Assembly: GCA_041395945.1 (NCBI GenBank)
Contig: JAWKZN010000001.1
Span: 310,001-374,000 of the forward strand
Length of the DNA stretch: 64,000 nucleotides
Direction of reading: 5' to 3'
Source: Pseudomonadales bacterium
GTDB lineage: Bacteria > Pseudomonadota > Gammaproteobacteria > Pseudomonadales > Azotimanducaceae
Part shown: positions 42,575 to 51,613 of the stretch, piece by piece
Layout of the letters: each line of letters opens with the position of its first letter
How positions within the stretch are numbered: position 1 is the stretch's first letter
Notes under the pieces: generated by a model
What the model saw: only the letters and a program-made list of their open reading frames with translations
Told to the model about the DNA's origin: nothing
The model's database searches: none
Program-made: the position numbers and the translations under genes

Positions 42575-43957
42575 TTAGAAACTTGCACTGTTCGGCACCC
42601 GTGGAAACGGAATCACGTCCCGGATGTTCTCCATACCGGTGACATAGAGCACCAGGCGCTCCAGGCCGAGACCGAAACCTGCGTGAGGTACGCTGCCGTA
42701 ACGACGCAGATCCTTGTACCACCACAGTTCGTCGCCCAGCTGCTGCTGCGCCATGCGTCGCTCGAGAACGTCGAGCCGTTCTTCCCGCTGGCTGCCGCCG
42801 ATGATTTCTCCGACACCGGGCACGAGCACGTCCATCGCTGCGACAGTTCGATCATCGTCATTCATGCGCATGTAGAAGGCTTTGATTTCCTTCGGATAGT
42901 CGATCACAACGACCGGTCCCTGGATGTGCTTTTCGGTCAGGAATCGCTCATGTTCGGATTGCAGATCGAGCCCCCATTTGACGGGGAACTCAAATTTCTC
43001 GCCACAACGCTCGAGAATGCCGACCGCCTCTGTGTAGGTGATCCGTTCGAACGGCTTGTTGATCACGGTTTCCAGCCGCTCGATCACAGTAGCGTCGATG
43101 TGCTCTGCGAAAAAGCGCATGTCGTCAGCTGATTGGTCGAGCACATCGGTGAAAACGGCCTTCAGCAGTCCTTCGGCCAGTGAGGCGTTGTCGTGAATAT
43201 CTGCGAACGCGATTTCCGGCTCGATCATCCAGAACTCGGCGAGATGCCGCGAGGTGTTCGAGTTTTCTGCGCGGAAGGTCGGCCCGAAGGTGTAAACCTT
43301 CTTCATGGCCAGACAATAGCTTTCCACGTTGAGCTGGCCGGATACGGTGAGAAAGGTTTCAGTGCCGAAGAAATCTTCGCTGTATCCGGAAGCGGGGCGA
43401 TTGAGCTGGTCGAGCGTGGAAACCCGAAACAGCTGTCCTGCGCCCTCACAATCGCTGGCGGTGATGATCGGTGTGTTCACCCACATGAAATCGTTGCGCT
43501 GGAGGTGTCCGTGCACGGCGTTTGCGATCACATTGCGTACCCGGGTAATTGCGCCGAATGTGTTCGTGCGCGGGCGCAGGTGCGCCACGCTGCGCAGATA
43601 TTCGAAGGTGTGTCGCTTTTTGGCGATCGGATAGGTTTCCGGATCTTCCACCCACCCGAGAACTTCGACTTCGGCGGCCTGAATTTCCCGGTCCTGGCCT
43701 CGACCGGAAGACGCCACCAGGGTGCCGCGAATGCGCACCGCGCAGCCCGTGGATATCTCCAGTATCTCCTGCGTGTAGTTGGGCAGCGCACCGTCTGCGA
43801 CGACCTGAACAGACGCGAGCGCTGAGCCGTCGTTTACCTCGATGAATGAAAAACCGCCTTTGGAGGTGCGGCGGGAGCGCACCCAGCCTTCTATGGCAGT
43901 GTCGCTGCCCACAGGAATATGATGATCGAGAATGGATCTGATGGATGTGACGGCCAT
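42575..43957 (-). CDS. asnS: Asparaginyl-tRNA synthetase
   Basis: Class II aminoacyl-tRNA synthetase of 460 residues charging tRNA-Asn. The N-terminal OB-fold anticodon domain (IEGWVRSRRTSKGGFSFIE) is followed by the catalytic domain with motif 2-like FRAENSNTSRHLAEFWMIEPE and motif 3 GFGLGLERLVLY. Start set at 43957 (MAVTSIRSIL); the frame is open to 43999. It begins a five-gene run with the ABC pair, M24 peptidase and DUF188 protein, and diverges from the DUF3014 gene. Confidence 0.96.
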   Translation of the reverse strand: MAVTSIRSILDHHIPVGSDTAIEGWVRSRRTSKGGFSFIEVNDGSALASVQVVADGALPNYTQEILEISTGCAVRIRGTLVASSGRGQDREIQAAEVEVLGWVEDPETYPIAKKRHTFEYLRSVAHLRPRTNTFGAITRVRNVIANAVHGHLQRNDFMWVNTPIITASDCEGAGQLFRVSTLDQLNRPASGYSEDFFGTETFLTVSGQLNVESYCLAMKKVYTFGPTFRAENSNTSRHLAEFWMIEPEIAFADIHDNASLAEGLLKAVFTDVLDQSADDMRFFAEHIDATVIERLETVINKPFERITYTEAVGILERCGEKFEFPVKWGLDLQSEHERFLTEKHIQGPVVVIDYPKEIKAFYMRMNDDDRTVAAMDVLVPGVGEIIGGSQREERLDVLERRMAQQQLGDELWWYKDLRRYGSVPHAGFGLGLERLVLYVTGMENIRDVIPFPRVPNSASF

Positions 43958-44098
43958 AGGTATAGTGCTTTGGGCAGAGGTTGTCAGGGCGGGAATCATA
44001 ATGGAAAACCGCGGTAGAGACTCTGATCACGTATCGACATCCCTCCAGAGCCGGAGAAATACTGGAGCCGTCCACCTGAATATGGAGTTTGGACAGTT

Positions 44099-44887
44099 AT
44101 GAAGAATGACCTGGTAATTGGTGGCGTCGTGCTGGTCGTCATCGCGATCGGACTGTATTTTCTGCTCAGAGAACCGGGAACAGACAGCGTGCCTGCGGAG
44201 CCGGCTGGTGTGATTTCCGCACCGGTAACGGATACCGCGCCACCCGCAGACCCGATGCCGGCCGAAGAGTTGAGTATGCCGGCAACCGGCACCGCGCCCC
44301 CACCGGCGGCGCCTGCGCTGCCACCTCTGGCGGAGAGTGACGGATTGGTCCGGGAGACTCTGGCGCAGTCCGCACTGCCCCAGACCTGGCTTGCAAAAGA
44401 AGACCTGGTGCGAAGGCTGGCGGTGGTCATGGACAATGCCCGGAAGGGCGAATACCCGCGTCAGCAGCTAGCTTTTCTGGCCCCGGCCGGTAAGTTCGAG
44501 GTGATCCGGGAGGGTGATCGGCTGCTGGTTGATCCGATCAGCTATGAGCGCTTCGACGGCTATGTAGACACCCTGGAGTCGGTGGATCCTGTCCAGCTTG
44601 CCGGCTGGGTCTCAACTTTCGAACCGCTGATTTCCGAAGCGCTCGGTGAGCTTGGCAATCCCGGCGCAGTAGACGACCAGCTGGTCGCGGCGATTGATCT
44701 GCTGCTCGCCGTACCGGAACCGGGTGCAGAGGTCGAACTGGTGCAGCCTAAGGTGTTTTATGAATATGCGGACCCGGCACTGGAAGGCCTGCAACCTCTG
44801 CAGAAACAGCTTCTGCGGATGGGCCCGAGCAATGTCCGCAGGCTCAAGGACTATCTGACCCGGCTGCGTGCTGAGCTGGTGAAATAG
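44099..44887 (+). CDS. DUF3014 domain membrane-anchored protein
   Basis: Protein of 262 residues: one N-terminal membrane helix (LVIGGVVLVVIAIGLYFLL), a proline/alanine-rich linker of about 60 residues, then a DUF3014 domain with WLAKEDLVRRLAVVMDNARKGEYP, FEVIREGDRLLVDPISYERFDGYV and AAIDLLLAVP. The domain is found in many Proteobacteria without known function; the layout puts it in the periplasm. It diverges from asnS over 141 bp. Confidence 0.82.
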   Translation: MKNDLVIGGVVLVVIAIGLYFLLREPGTDSVPAEPAGVISAPVTDTAPPADPMPAEELSMPATGTAPPPAAPALPPLAESDGLVRETLAQSALPQTWLAKEDLVRRLAVVMDNARKGEYPRQQLAFLAPAGKFEVIREGDRLLVDPISYERFDGYVDTLESVDPVQLAGWVSTFEPLISEALGELGNPGAVDDQLVAAIDLLLAVPEPGAEVELVQPKVFYEYADPALEGLQPLQKQLLRMGPSNVRRLKDYLTRLRAELVK

Positions 44888-44920
44888 CGCCCCGAAAGCT
44901 GCCGATCGGGAAGCTGGTTC

Positions 44921-46162
44921 TCAGCGAGTCGTCGTATCGGCGTCCTGGTCCGGCTTCAGCACGATCCCTCTGACGGTGCTCAGATCCACACCGTTGCGGA
45001 AAGGGGCGTGCTGTTCGACATATTCGATGTCGTGCGTGACATGCGCCCTCTCGCTTCTGAGATAGTGGGCCACGGCGCGGCGGAACTCGGGATCCCGGAT
45101 CCAGTGCGCACTGTAGGTCGCTTCGGGGAGGTAACCGCGCGCCACTTTGTGGCTGCCCTGGGCGCCCGCTTCCACCCTTTTGAGTCCACGCTCGATGGCG
45201 AAATCGATGGCCTGGTAGTAGCAGGTTTCGAAATGGAGGAAGGGGTGATATTCCACTGCGCCCCAGTTGCGTCCGTAGAGGGTGTCTGTGCCAATGAAGT
45301 TGAGTGCGCCTGCCACATACCGACCCTCACGCCTGCACAGAATCAGCAGCACGTGTTCTGCCAGGGTTGCACTGATGTGGCTGAAGAAAGAGCGGGTCAG
45401 GTAGGGTGATCCCCATTTGCGACCGCCGGTATCGAGATAAAAACGGTAGAAGGCGTCCCAGTGTGATTCGGTGAGATCGTCGCCGCTGACCCATTCGATA
45501 CTGATGCCGTTCTCCAGCGCTTCGCGTCGCTCCCGCCTCAGGTTCTTGCGCTTCTTCGCGGACAGATCGGCGAGGAAATCGTCGAAGCTGCGATACCCCG
45601 GGTTGTGCCAGTGGTACTGCTGATCGATGCGCTGCAGATAGCCGAGTTCGCCCGCCGTCTGCCACTGGTCTTTGGGCATGAAGGTGATGTGTGCTGAGCT
45701 CAGCTCGACCTGCTCGCAGATCTGCGCACAGGCGGAAAGCAGCGCAGCGTCCGTTGCCGGGCCGGCATCCGCGGAGAGCAGGCGACGGCCTGTCGCGGGT
45801 GTGAAGGGGACACTGACCTGAAGTTTCGGGTAGTAATTCCTGCCCGCACGGTGCCAGGCGTCAGCCCAGGCATGGTCGAATACGTACTCACCCTGGGAGT
45901 GGCCTTTCACATACATCGGCACGGTACCAAGCACCTGTGTCCCCGGTCCGCTCTGCCCGGCGTCTGCCCCTTCCTCAAGCACCAGATGAAAGGGCTGCCA
46001 GCCCGTTTCCGTGCAGGCGCTGCCGCTTTCTTCCAGGGCCGAGAAGAATTCATGGCTCAGAAAGGGATTGAATGGTAACCCTTCCGGATTGGCACAACGG
46101 TTCCAGACACGGGCTTCGATTTCATTGATGCTGTGGAGAATTCTGGCTCTGCGTTCGGTCAA
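44921..46162 (-). CDS. FemAB-like (DUF482/PF04339) GNAT-fold protein
   Basis: Protein of 413 residues with two GNAT-like halves: NPFLSHEFFSALEESGSAC near the start, then DLSAKKRKNLRRERREALENG and FYRFYLDTGGRKWGSPYLTR, with SHKVARGYLPEATYSAHWI near the end. These match the PF04339 FemAB/peptidogalycan-like family, widespread in Proteobacteria and annotated as acyltransferase-like. Substrate unknown. It is flanked by the convergent DUF3014 gene (34 nt) and the divergent MacA-like adaptor gene. Confidence 0.85.
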   Translation of the reverse strand: MTERRARILHSINEIEARVWNRCANPEGLPFNPFLSHEFFSALEESGSACTETGWQPFHLVLEEGADAGQSGPGTQVLGTVPMYVKGHSQGEYVFDHAWADAWHRAGRNYYPKLQVSVPFTPATGRRLLSADAGPATDAALLSACAQICEQVELSSAHITFMPKDQWQTAGELGYLQRIDQQYHWHNPGYRSFDDFLADLSAKKRKNLRRERREALENGISIEWVSGDDLTESHWDAFYRFYLDTGGRKWGSPYLTRSFFSHISATLAEHVLLILCRREGRYVAGALNFIGTDTLYGRNWGAVEYHPFLHFETCYYQAIDFAIERGLKRVEAGAQGSHKVARGYLPEATYSAHWIRDPEFRRAVAHYLRSERAHVTHDIEYVEQHAPFRNGVDLSTVRGIVLKPDQDADTTTR

Positions 46163-46239
46163 TCTGACGCCTCGTTTCCGGACTTCATGAAAAAATCACA
46201 TCGGTAGTTGTACCATAGGTGCCTTCTGCGGCCCATGAA

Positions 46240-46268
46240 GCGCCGCGGCCCGCAGTCCATCGCGGCGC
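46240..46268. repeat. 8-bp perfect hairpin in divergent intergenic region
   Basis: GCGCCGCG (46240-46247) pairs exactly with CGCGGCGC (46261-46268) across 13 nt, about 30 nt before the MacA-like start. It could be a regulatory stem in the 5' leader or a chance GC palindrome. Confidence 0.3.
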
Positions 46269-46300
46269 ACAGAAGTTAAGGCAGATACCGGACAAAGCGG

Positions 46301-47563
46301 ATGGGAGACACTGACCAGTCAGATTCTGTGCGGGACAAGCGCGCGCTGCTGAGCGAGCTGAAGATCGATCGAAGCACTTCCACGTCCGATCGCGGCCGGC
46401 CGCTGAAGTGGTTCATCGCTGTGGCACTCGCTGGCGGCCTGGTCTTTGTGGGTCTGTTCGTCGACTTTTCTCCCCGGGCGATCCCGGTCAGTACTGCACC
46501 GGCCCAGGCGGCGGCCCAGGCGTCGAGTGGCGACAGTGTGCTCGATGCGACCGGCTACGTGGTGGCCCGCAGGCAGGCCACGGTGAGCGCGAAGACAACG
46601 GGTAAGGTGATCCGTGTGCTTATTGAAGAGGGAGATCGGGTCACCCGGGATCAGCTGCTTGCAGTACTCGACGATACCATTCCCCGCGCACAGTTCGAGC
46701 TCAGCGAATCCCAGTACCGGGCGGCGAGTGCCGGTCTGGCGGAACTGCGGGTGCAGCTGAAACAGGCAGAGCTGGACCTGCAGCGGACGGCGGAACTCGC
46801 CGGGAGACAGCTGGCCAGTCAGGCGGATCTGGACCGGGACGGCCTGAACGTGGAAGCACTGACTGCGCGCCTGGCCCGGGCCAGTGCCGAAGTGGTCGTT
46901 GCCGAGCGCAGCCTGGATGTGCAGCGGCGCCTGCTCGATGATATGGAAATCCGCGCACCTTTTGCCGGCATCGTGGTGGCCAAAGCTGCGCAGCCGGGAG
47001 AGATGATCTCGCCGGTGTCCGCAGGCGGAGGGTTCACCCGTACCGGAATCTGCACCATCGTCGACATGGATTCCCTGGAAGTGGAAGTCGATGTGAACGA
47101 GTCCTACATCAATCGGGTGTATCCGGAGCAGCCGGTGCAGGTGACGCTGAATGCTTATCCCCAGGACGGCTATCAGGCGCGTGTGATTGCCATTATTCCT
47201 ACTGCGGATCGCAGTAAGGCGACGGTGCGGGTGCGGGTGGGGCTGGAGGAGCGGGATGACCGGGTGCTGCCTGATATGGGTGTGCGGGTCGCATTCCTGG
47301 AAGTGACGGAAACAGCCGCCGAACCCGGGCAGGAAGGGGTACTGGTACCCTCCAGCGCGGTGGTCTCCGACGCCGGGGGATCCTATGTGTTCGTGGTCAG
47401 AGGTGATCGGGCTGAGCGTCGTGGGATCGAGACCGGTGGCGAGGCAGGATCAAAGATGCGCATCATCAATGGACTGGTGACCGGGGAGCGGGTCGTGCTG
47501 GCCGTGTCGGCCGAGTTGCAGGCACGTCTCGAAGCGGGAGAAGCCATCACGCTACTGAACTGA
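46301..47563 (+). CDS. MacA-like periplasmic adaptor subunit
   Basis: Membrane-fusion protein of 420 residues: one membrane helix near residue 40 (WFIAVALAGGLVFVGLFV), biotinyl-lipoyl half (YVVARRQATVSAKTTGKVIRVLIEEGDRV), a helical hairpin with coiled-coil character (LRVQLKQAELDLQRTAEL), the barrel half (PVQVTLNAYPQDGYQARVIAI) and a membrane-proximal domain. It precedes an ABC ATPase by 17 nt and two FtsX-type permeases, the layout of a MacAB-like export or lipoprotein system, but no outer-membrane factor is present here. Confidence 0.88.
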   Translation: MGDTDQSDSVRDKRALLSELKIDRSTSTSDRGRPLKWFIAVALAGGLVFVGLFVDFSPRAIPVSTAPAQAAAQASSGDSVLDATGYVVARRQATVSAKTTGKVIRVLIEEGDRVTRDQLLAVLDDTIPRAQFELSESQYRAASAGLAELRVQLKQAELDLQRTAELAGRQLASQADLDRDGLNVEALTARLARASAEVVVAERSLDVQRRLLDDMEIRAPFAGIVVAKAAQPGEMISPVSAGGGFTRTGICTIVDMDSLEVEVDVNESYINRVYPEQPVQVTLNAYPQDGYQARVIAIIPTADRSKATVRVRVGLEERDDRVLPDMGVRVAFLEVTETAAEPGQEGVLVPSSAVVSDAGGSYVFVVRGDRAERRGIETGGEAGSKMRIINGLVTGERVVLAVSAELQARLEAGEAITLLN

Positions 47564-47580
47564 AAGGGGAGATCGGAACC

Positions 47581-48267
47581 ATGTCGGACCTGGTGTTCTG
47601 CAGGGATGTGACGAAGCGGTTTGTGAAGGGCAGAGAGACTGTTGATGTGCTCGACGGTATCAATCTCAGTGTGGCTGCGGGAGATTTTCTCGCGCTGATG
47701 GGCCCATCCGGCAGCGGCAAGTCCACTCTGCTCAACCTCATCGGCGGTCTGGATCATCCGACTTCAGGAGAGGTGATCGTTGCCGGTGAAAATCTCAACC
47801 GGATGTCGAGCCGGGCACTGGCCCGCTGGCGGTCGGAAAACGTCGGGTTTATTTTTCAGTTCTACAACCTGCTGCCGGTGCTCACGGCGCGCCGGAATGT
47901 GGAACTGCCGCTGCTGCTGACACGACTGTCGCGGGCGGAGCGGATCCGCAACACGGATATTGCGCTGGAGATCGTGGGCCTGGGTGATCGCGCGGGGCAT
48001 AAGCCCGGCGAACTCTCGGGTGGTCAGCAGCAGCGGGTGGCGATTGCCCGCGCGCTGGTAGCAGACCCGAAACTGCTGGTCTGTGATGAGCCTACCGGTG
48101 ACCTGGACCGCCAGACGGCGGATGACATCCTGGGCCTGCTCGAAACCCTCAACCGGGACCACGGTAAAACGGTGATCATGGTCACCCACGATCCGAAAGC
48201 GGCCAGCCATGCGGGGAAGACACTGCACATGGACAAGGGGCGTCTGGTTGAGGAGGCTGTGTCATGA
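47581..48267 (+). CDS. ABC transporter ATPase (MacB/LolD-type)
   Basis: ATPase subunit of 228 residues with Walker A MGPSGSGKSTLLNLIGG, signature ELSGGQQQRVAIARAL, Walker B KLLVCDEPTGDLD and H-loop VTHDPKAA. The DEPTGDLD and LSGGQQQR forms are typical of the LolD/MacB/FtsE branch that partners FtsX-like permeases. A purine-rich Shine-Dalgarno (GGGGAG) precedes the ATG. Its stop overlaps the first permease start by 4 nt. Confidence 0.93.
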   Translation: MSDLVFCRDVTKRFVKGRETVDVLDGINLSVAAGDFLALMGPSGSGKSTLLNLIGGLDHPTSGEVIVAGENLNRMSSRALARWRSENVGFIFQFYNLLPVLTARRNVELPLLLTRLSRAERIRNTDIALEIVGLGDRAGHKPGELSGGQQQRVAIARALVADPKLLVCDEPTGDLDRQTADDILGLLETLNRDHGKTVIMVTHDPKAASHAGKTLHMDKGRLVEEAVS

Positions 48268-49418
48268 AGCTGTTTGGGCTCATGTGGTCGAATCTCTTCC
48301 GGAAACGTACACGCACCGTGCTGACCATGCTCTCCGTGGCAATCGCCTTCCTGCTTTTCATGCTGTTGCGCACGGTCGCGGGTGCGTTCGAGACGGGCGG
48401 TAACCTGATCGGCGTCGATCGGCTGATTGCGTCACCCAAGTACTCGATCGTCGACTCCCTGCCGATGAGCCAGAAGCAGCAGATTCTGGCGGTGGACGGC
48501 GTGGCAGCAGTCACCCAGCAGCAATGGTTCGGAGGCGTCTACCAGGACCCTAAGAACTTCTTTCCGAAATACCCGGTGGAACCCCGGGAGTTTTTCGCGA
48601 TGTACAACGAACTGCAGATTGATCCGGCCCAGCTCGATGCCTTCGCCGCGAAACGTACCGCGGCGGTTGCCGAGCAGGAACTGGCGGACGAATACGGCTG
48701 GAAGATCGGTGATGTGATCCCCATCGAAGCGGACATCTGGCCGAAAGAAGGTGGGGATCGAAGCTGGGAATTTGAACTGGTGGGGACCTATGTCAGTACC
48801 GAGGGCCGCAATCCGGTGCTGCTGTTTCAGTACCAGTATTTCACCGAGGCGGTAGCGAGCTTCGGCAAGGACCAGGTGGGCTGGTGGACCGTGCGGCTCA
48901 GCGACCCTGCCCGTGCGGAAGAAATCGCCCGGGTGATCGACAGGCTGTTCGAAAATTCTCCGAACCCCACCCGCACGGCGACCGAGGATGAATTCGCCCG
49001 TCAGTTCGCCAGCCAGCTGGGTGATATCGGCTTCCTCACCACGGTGATCATGGCCGCGGTGTTCTTCACCATTGTGCTGTTGACCGGCAACACCATGAGT
49101 CAGGCGCTGCGGGAGCGGATACCGGAGCTGGCAGTGCTGAAGACCCTGGGGTTTACGGACACCAGTGTTTCGATGCTGGTGCTCGGCGAGGCGGTTCTGT
49201 TGTGTGTGGTCGGTGCACTGGCCGGTATCGGCCTGGCGTACGGGCTGATATCGGCGATAGGCCCGTCGCTGGAAGGCATGCTGGGCACCTTCGAGTTGTC
49301 GTTTGATCTGGCAGGCTATGCGCTGATTCTCGCTGTTCTGGTCGGTCTGGTGATCGGTGGACTGCCTGCTCTGAGCGCCCGCCGGCTGACGATAACCGAC
49401 GCGCTGCGGGTGCGCTGA
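48264..49418 (+). CDS. FtsX/MacB-type ABC permease
   Basis: Permease of 384 residues with one N-terminal helix (NLFRKRTRTVLTMLSVAIAFLLFM), a large periplasmic domain of about 200 residues and three C-terminal helices (FLTTVIMAAVFFTIVLLTGN, LAGIGLAYGLISAIG, LILAVLVGLVIGGLPAL), the FtsX fold. It is coupled to the ATPase by 4 nt and lies 3 nt before a second permease of the same fold. The two would form a heterodimeric membrane part. Confidence 0.88.
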   Translation: MKLFGLMWSNLFRKRTRTVLTMLSVAIAFLLFMLLRTVAGAFETGGNLIGVDRLIASPKYSIVDSLPMSQKQQILAVDGVAAVTQQQWFGGVYQDPKNFFPKYPVEPREFFAMYNELQIDPAQLDAFAAKRTAAVAEQELADEYGWKIGDVIPIEADIWPKEGGDRSWEFELVGTYVSTEGRNPVLLFQYQYFTEAVASFGKDQVGWWTVRLSDPARAEEIARVIDRLFENSPNPTRTATEDEFARQFASQLGDIGFLTTVIMAAVFFTIVLLTGNTMSQALRERIPELAVLKTLGFTDTSVSMLVLGEAVLLCVVGALAGIGLAYGLISAIGPSLEGMLGTFELSFDLAGYALILAVLVGLVIGGLPALSARRLTITDALRVR

Positions 49419-49421
49419 AAG

Positions 49422-50585
49422 ATGTTCGCCCAGATTTTCGAGATCACCCTGATGAATCTGCGCAACCTGCCAGCCCGGATCGGTTCCTCTTCGGTGATCG
49501 TCGTCGGTATCGCCGGTGTGGTCGCTGTGCTGATCGGCGTGCTGTCCATGGCGGCGGGATTCACTGCAGCACTCGAAGGCTCCAGCATGCCGGGGCGGGC
49601 GATCGTGCTGAGGGATGGCAGCAACAACGAACTCTCCAGCGGCATCAGCGTGGAGGAATTCAATATTCTCGCGCGTATGGAAGGGGTGAAACTGGCCAGC
49701 GACGAGCTGTACGTGGTGGCCGACGTGCCCAAGCGGGATACCGGTACGCCCGCAAATCTGGTGATTCGCGGAATGCGCCAGGCTGGTATCGACGTGCGGC
49801 CGGAAATGCACCTGGTGCAGGGCCGGCTGTTTGAAGCCGGCAAAGGGGAGATCATTGTCGGCGTGAAGGCGGCGAGTGAGTTTGCGGGACTGTCACTGGG
49901 TGATGTGGTGGAATTCCGGGAGAGTGGCTGGACAGTGGTGGGCACTTTCACCACGGGCGGAAGCGCCTATGAGTCGGAGGTCTGGGCCGACCTGCCGGTC
50001 GCCCAGACGAGTTTCCGGCGAGGTGGCACCCTCTCCTCAGCGCGGGTACTGCTCGAGGATCCATCCGCTGCAGTGTCAGTCAACAAGCGTATCCAGGCAG
50101 ATCCCCGGCTGGATATCGCACTGACGACCGAGGAAGAATTTTTTGCCGGTCAGAGCGAAGATCGCTCCGAGCTGATCAATACCTTCGGCTATGCAGTGGC
50201 CGCGATCATGGCCATTGGGGCGGTATTTGCTGCGTTGAATACCATGTATTCGGCGGTCAGTGCCCGCACTGTCGAGATCGCCACCCTGCGTGCTCTGGGC
50301 TTCTCCAATGTACCCGTAGTCGTGTCGGTCATGATCGAGGCCATTTTCCTGGCACTCGTTGGCGGACTGGTGGGCGGGATTCTGGTCTATCTGCTCTTCG
50401 ACGGTTACACCGCCTCCACTCTCAACAACGCGTCGTTTTCCCAGGTCGCCTTTGACTTCGCAGTGACCGGTGAACTGATGATGCTGGGCATAGCCTGGGC
50501 ATTGGGGCTTGGGCTGGTCGGCGGGCTGTTTCCGGCGGTGCGTGCCGCACGGCTGCCGATCACTGTGGCGCTGCGGGGTGAGTGA
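49422..50585 (+). CDS. FtsX/MacB-type ABC permease, second subunit
   Basis: Permease of 387 residues with the same FtsX layout: N-terminal helix (VIVVGIAGVVAVLIGVLSMA), periplasmic MacB_PCD-like domain, and C-terminal helices with AVAAIMAIGAVFAALNTMYS and ALVGGLVGGILVYLLF. Start ATG lies 3 nt after the first permease stop. Together with the MacA-like adaptor and ATPase it forms an ABC export system whose cargo (peptide, lipid or lipoprotein) is not shown by the sequence. Confidence 0.88.
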   Translation: MFAQIFEITLMNLRNLPARIGSSSVIVVGIAGVVAVLIGVLSMAAGFTAALEGSSMPGRAIVLRDGSNNELSSGISVEEFNILARMEGVKLASDELYVVADVPKRDTGTPANLVIRGMRQAGIDVRPEMHLVQGRLFEAGKGEIIVGVKAASEFAGLSLGDVVEFRESGWTVVGTFTTGGSAYESEVWADLPVAQTSFRRGGTLSSARVLLEDPSAAVSVNKRIQADPRLDIALTTEEEFFAGQSEDRSELINTFGYAVAAIMAIGAVFAALNTMYSAVSARTVEIATLRALGFSNVPVVVSVMIEAIFLALVGGLVGGILVYLLFDGYTASTLNNASFSQVAFDFAVTGELMMLGIAWALGLGLVGGLFPAVRAARLPITVALRGE

Positions 50586-50692
50586 GTGCCGCTGAGGAAC
50601 TGTGGAATCTACGAAGGGTCGGATGCGGTACGGCGTGAAACAATGCACCCTGATCAGGATCTGAAGAGCGATTTTTCAAGAGTGATAGAGCT

Positions 50693-50956
50693 ATGAATGC
50701 AAAAGAGTCCCTCGACAGTCTGTTAAAGAACCTGCGAACCCAGCGCGACGAGTTGAAGGTACAAATGCATCTGGCGAAAGCCGAAGTGCGGGAAGAGTGG
50801 CAGTCCCTCGAGAAGCAATGGGAGCATGTCGAGTCGAAACTTGAGCGGGTGGCAGACGAGACCAAGGAGTCTGCGGGAGAAGTTGGCGCTGCACTGTCCC
50901 AGGTCGCGGAGGAACTGGGCGAAGCCTACAAGCGAATCCGTAAGTCTCTGCGCTGA
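50693..50956 (+). CDS. Small coiled-coil protein
   Basis: Protein of 87 residues, highly charged, with heptad-like spacing in the stretch LRTQRDELKVQMHLAKAEVR and on through the segment ending WEHVESKLERVADE. No signal peptide or membrane segment. It resembles small alpha-helical proteins found near membrane genes, but no family is certain. It lies alone between the ABC system and the convergent flavodoxin-like gene. Confidence 0.6.
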   Translation: MNAKESLDSLLKNLRTQRDELKVQMHLAKAEVREEWQSLEKQWEHVESKLERVADETKESAGEVGAALSQVAEELGEAYKRIRKSLR

Positions 50957-51028
50957 AGCTTGCCGGGCCCAGACCAGATTGGCCTCATATCGACCGCCGG
51001 GCTTAAAACCGGGTCCAGATAGAGGTGG

Positions 51029-51490
51029 TCAAAACACGCCGGCCTCCAGGCCTGCTGCGAGTGTCAGCCCCAGTTCCTCGGCGCGGGCAATATCGGCTGT
51101 TTCAACCATGCCTCGGACGATGAGGGGCTCCTGAACTTCCTTGAAGGGATAGCCGTTGGCAATTCTGCGCACGGCCCTCACAGCACCCGTGCCGTCGTTA
51201 CCCGCGCTGACAAACAGCGCATAGGGTAACGAGAGAATTTTCCCTTCAACCGGGTAGAAGGTGCGATCGAGGAAGTCCTTCATACCGCCGGACATGTAGC
51301 CGAAGTTCTCCGGTGTGCCCAGCAGCAATCCATCCGCCCATAGCAGGTCCTGCGGGCCTGCGTCGGCAGCGCGCAGGCATCTGACTTCGACATTCTCCAC
51401 GAGCGCATCCGACGCACCTCGACAGACCGCCTCGGCGAGGCGACCGGTGTTGCCGGTCTGGGTATGGTAAACCACGAGCAGATGTTTCAT
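51029..51490 (-). CDS. Flavodoxin-like FMN reductase
   Basis: Flavodoxin-fold protein of 153 residues: VVYHTQTGNTGRLAEAV is the FMN phosphate-binding loop (T/SxTGNT type), followed by LLLGTPENFGYMSGGMKDFLDRTFYP, typical of NADPH-dependent flavodoxin-like proteins. Start at 51490 (MKHLLVVYH), since the extra upstream residues do not match the fold. It diverges from ilvA across about 120 bp. Confidence 0.85.
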   Translation of the reverse strand: MKHLLVVYHTQTGNTGRLAEAVCRGASDALVENVEVRCLRAADAGPQDLLWADGLLLGTPENFGYMSGGMKDFLDRTFYPVEGKILSLPYALFVSAGNDGTGAVRAVRRIANGYPFKEVQEPLIVRGMVETADIARAEELGLTLAAGLEAGVF

Positions 51491-51613
51491 GCCGTCGTAC
51501 AGAGTCTGGCGAGAGAGACGCGAGTATACTGCGCGCGTCATCTGCGCCACAGACCGTGCCTCGACAGGGAACAGCGTGACGGGATCTGTTCGTAGCACTC
51601 AGGGCAACAGCCA

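Noticed and set aside
31982..43957. tRNA genes near cysS and asnS
   Set aside because: No cloverleaf-like sequence was found in the intergenic gaps of this stretch.
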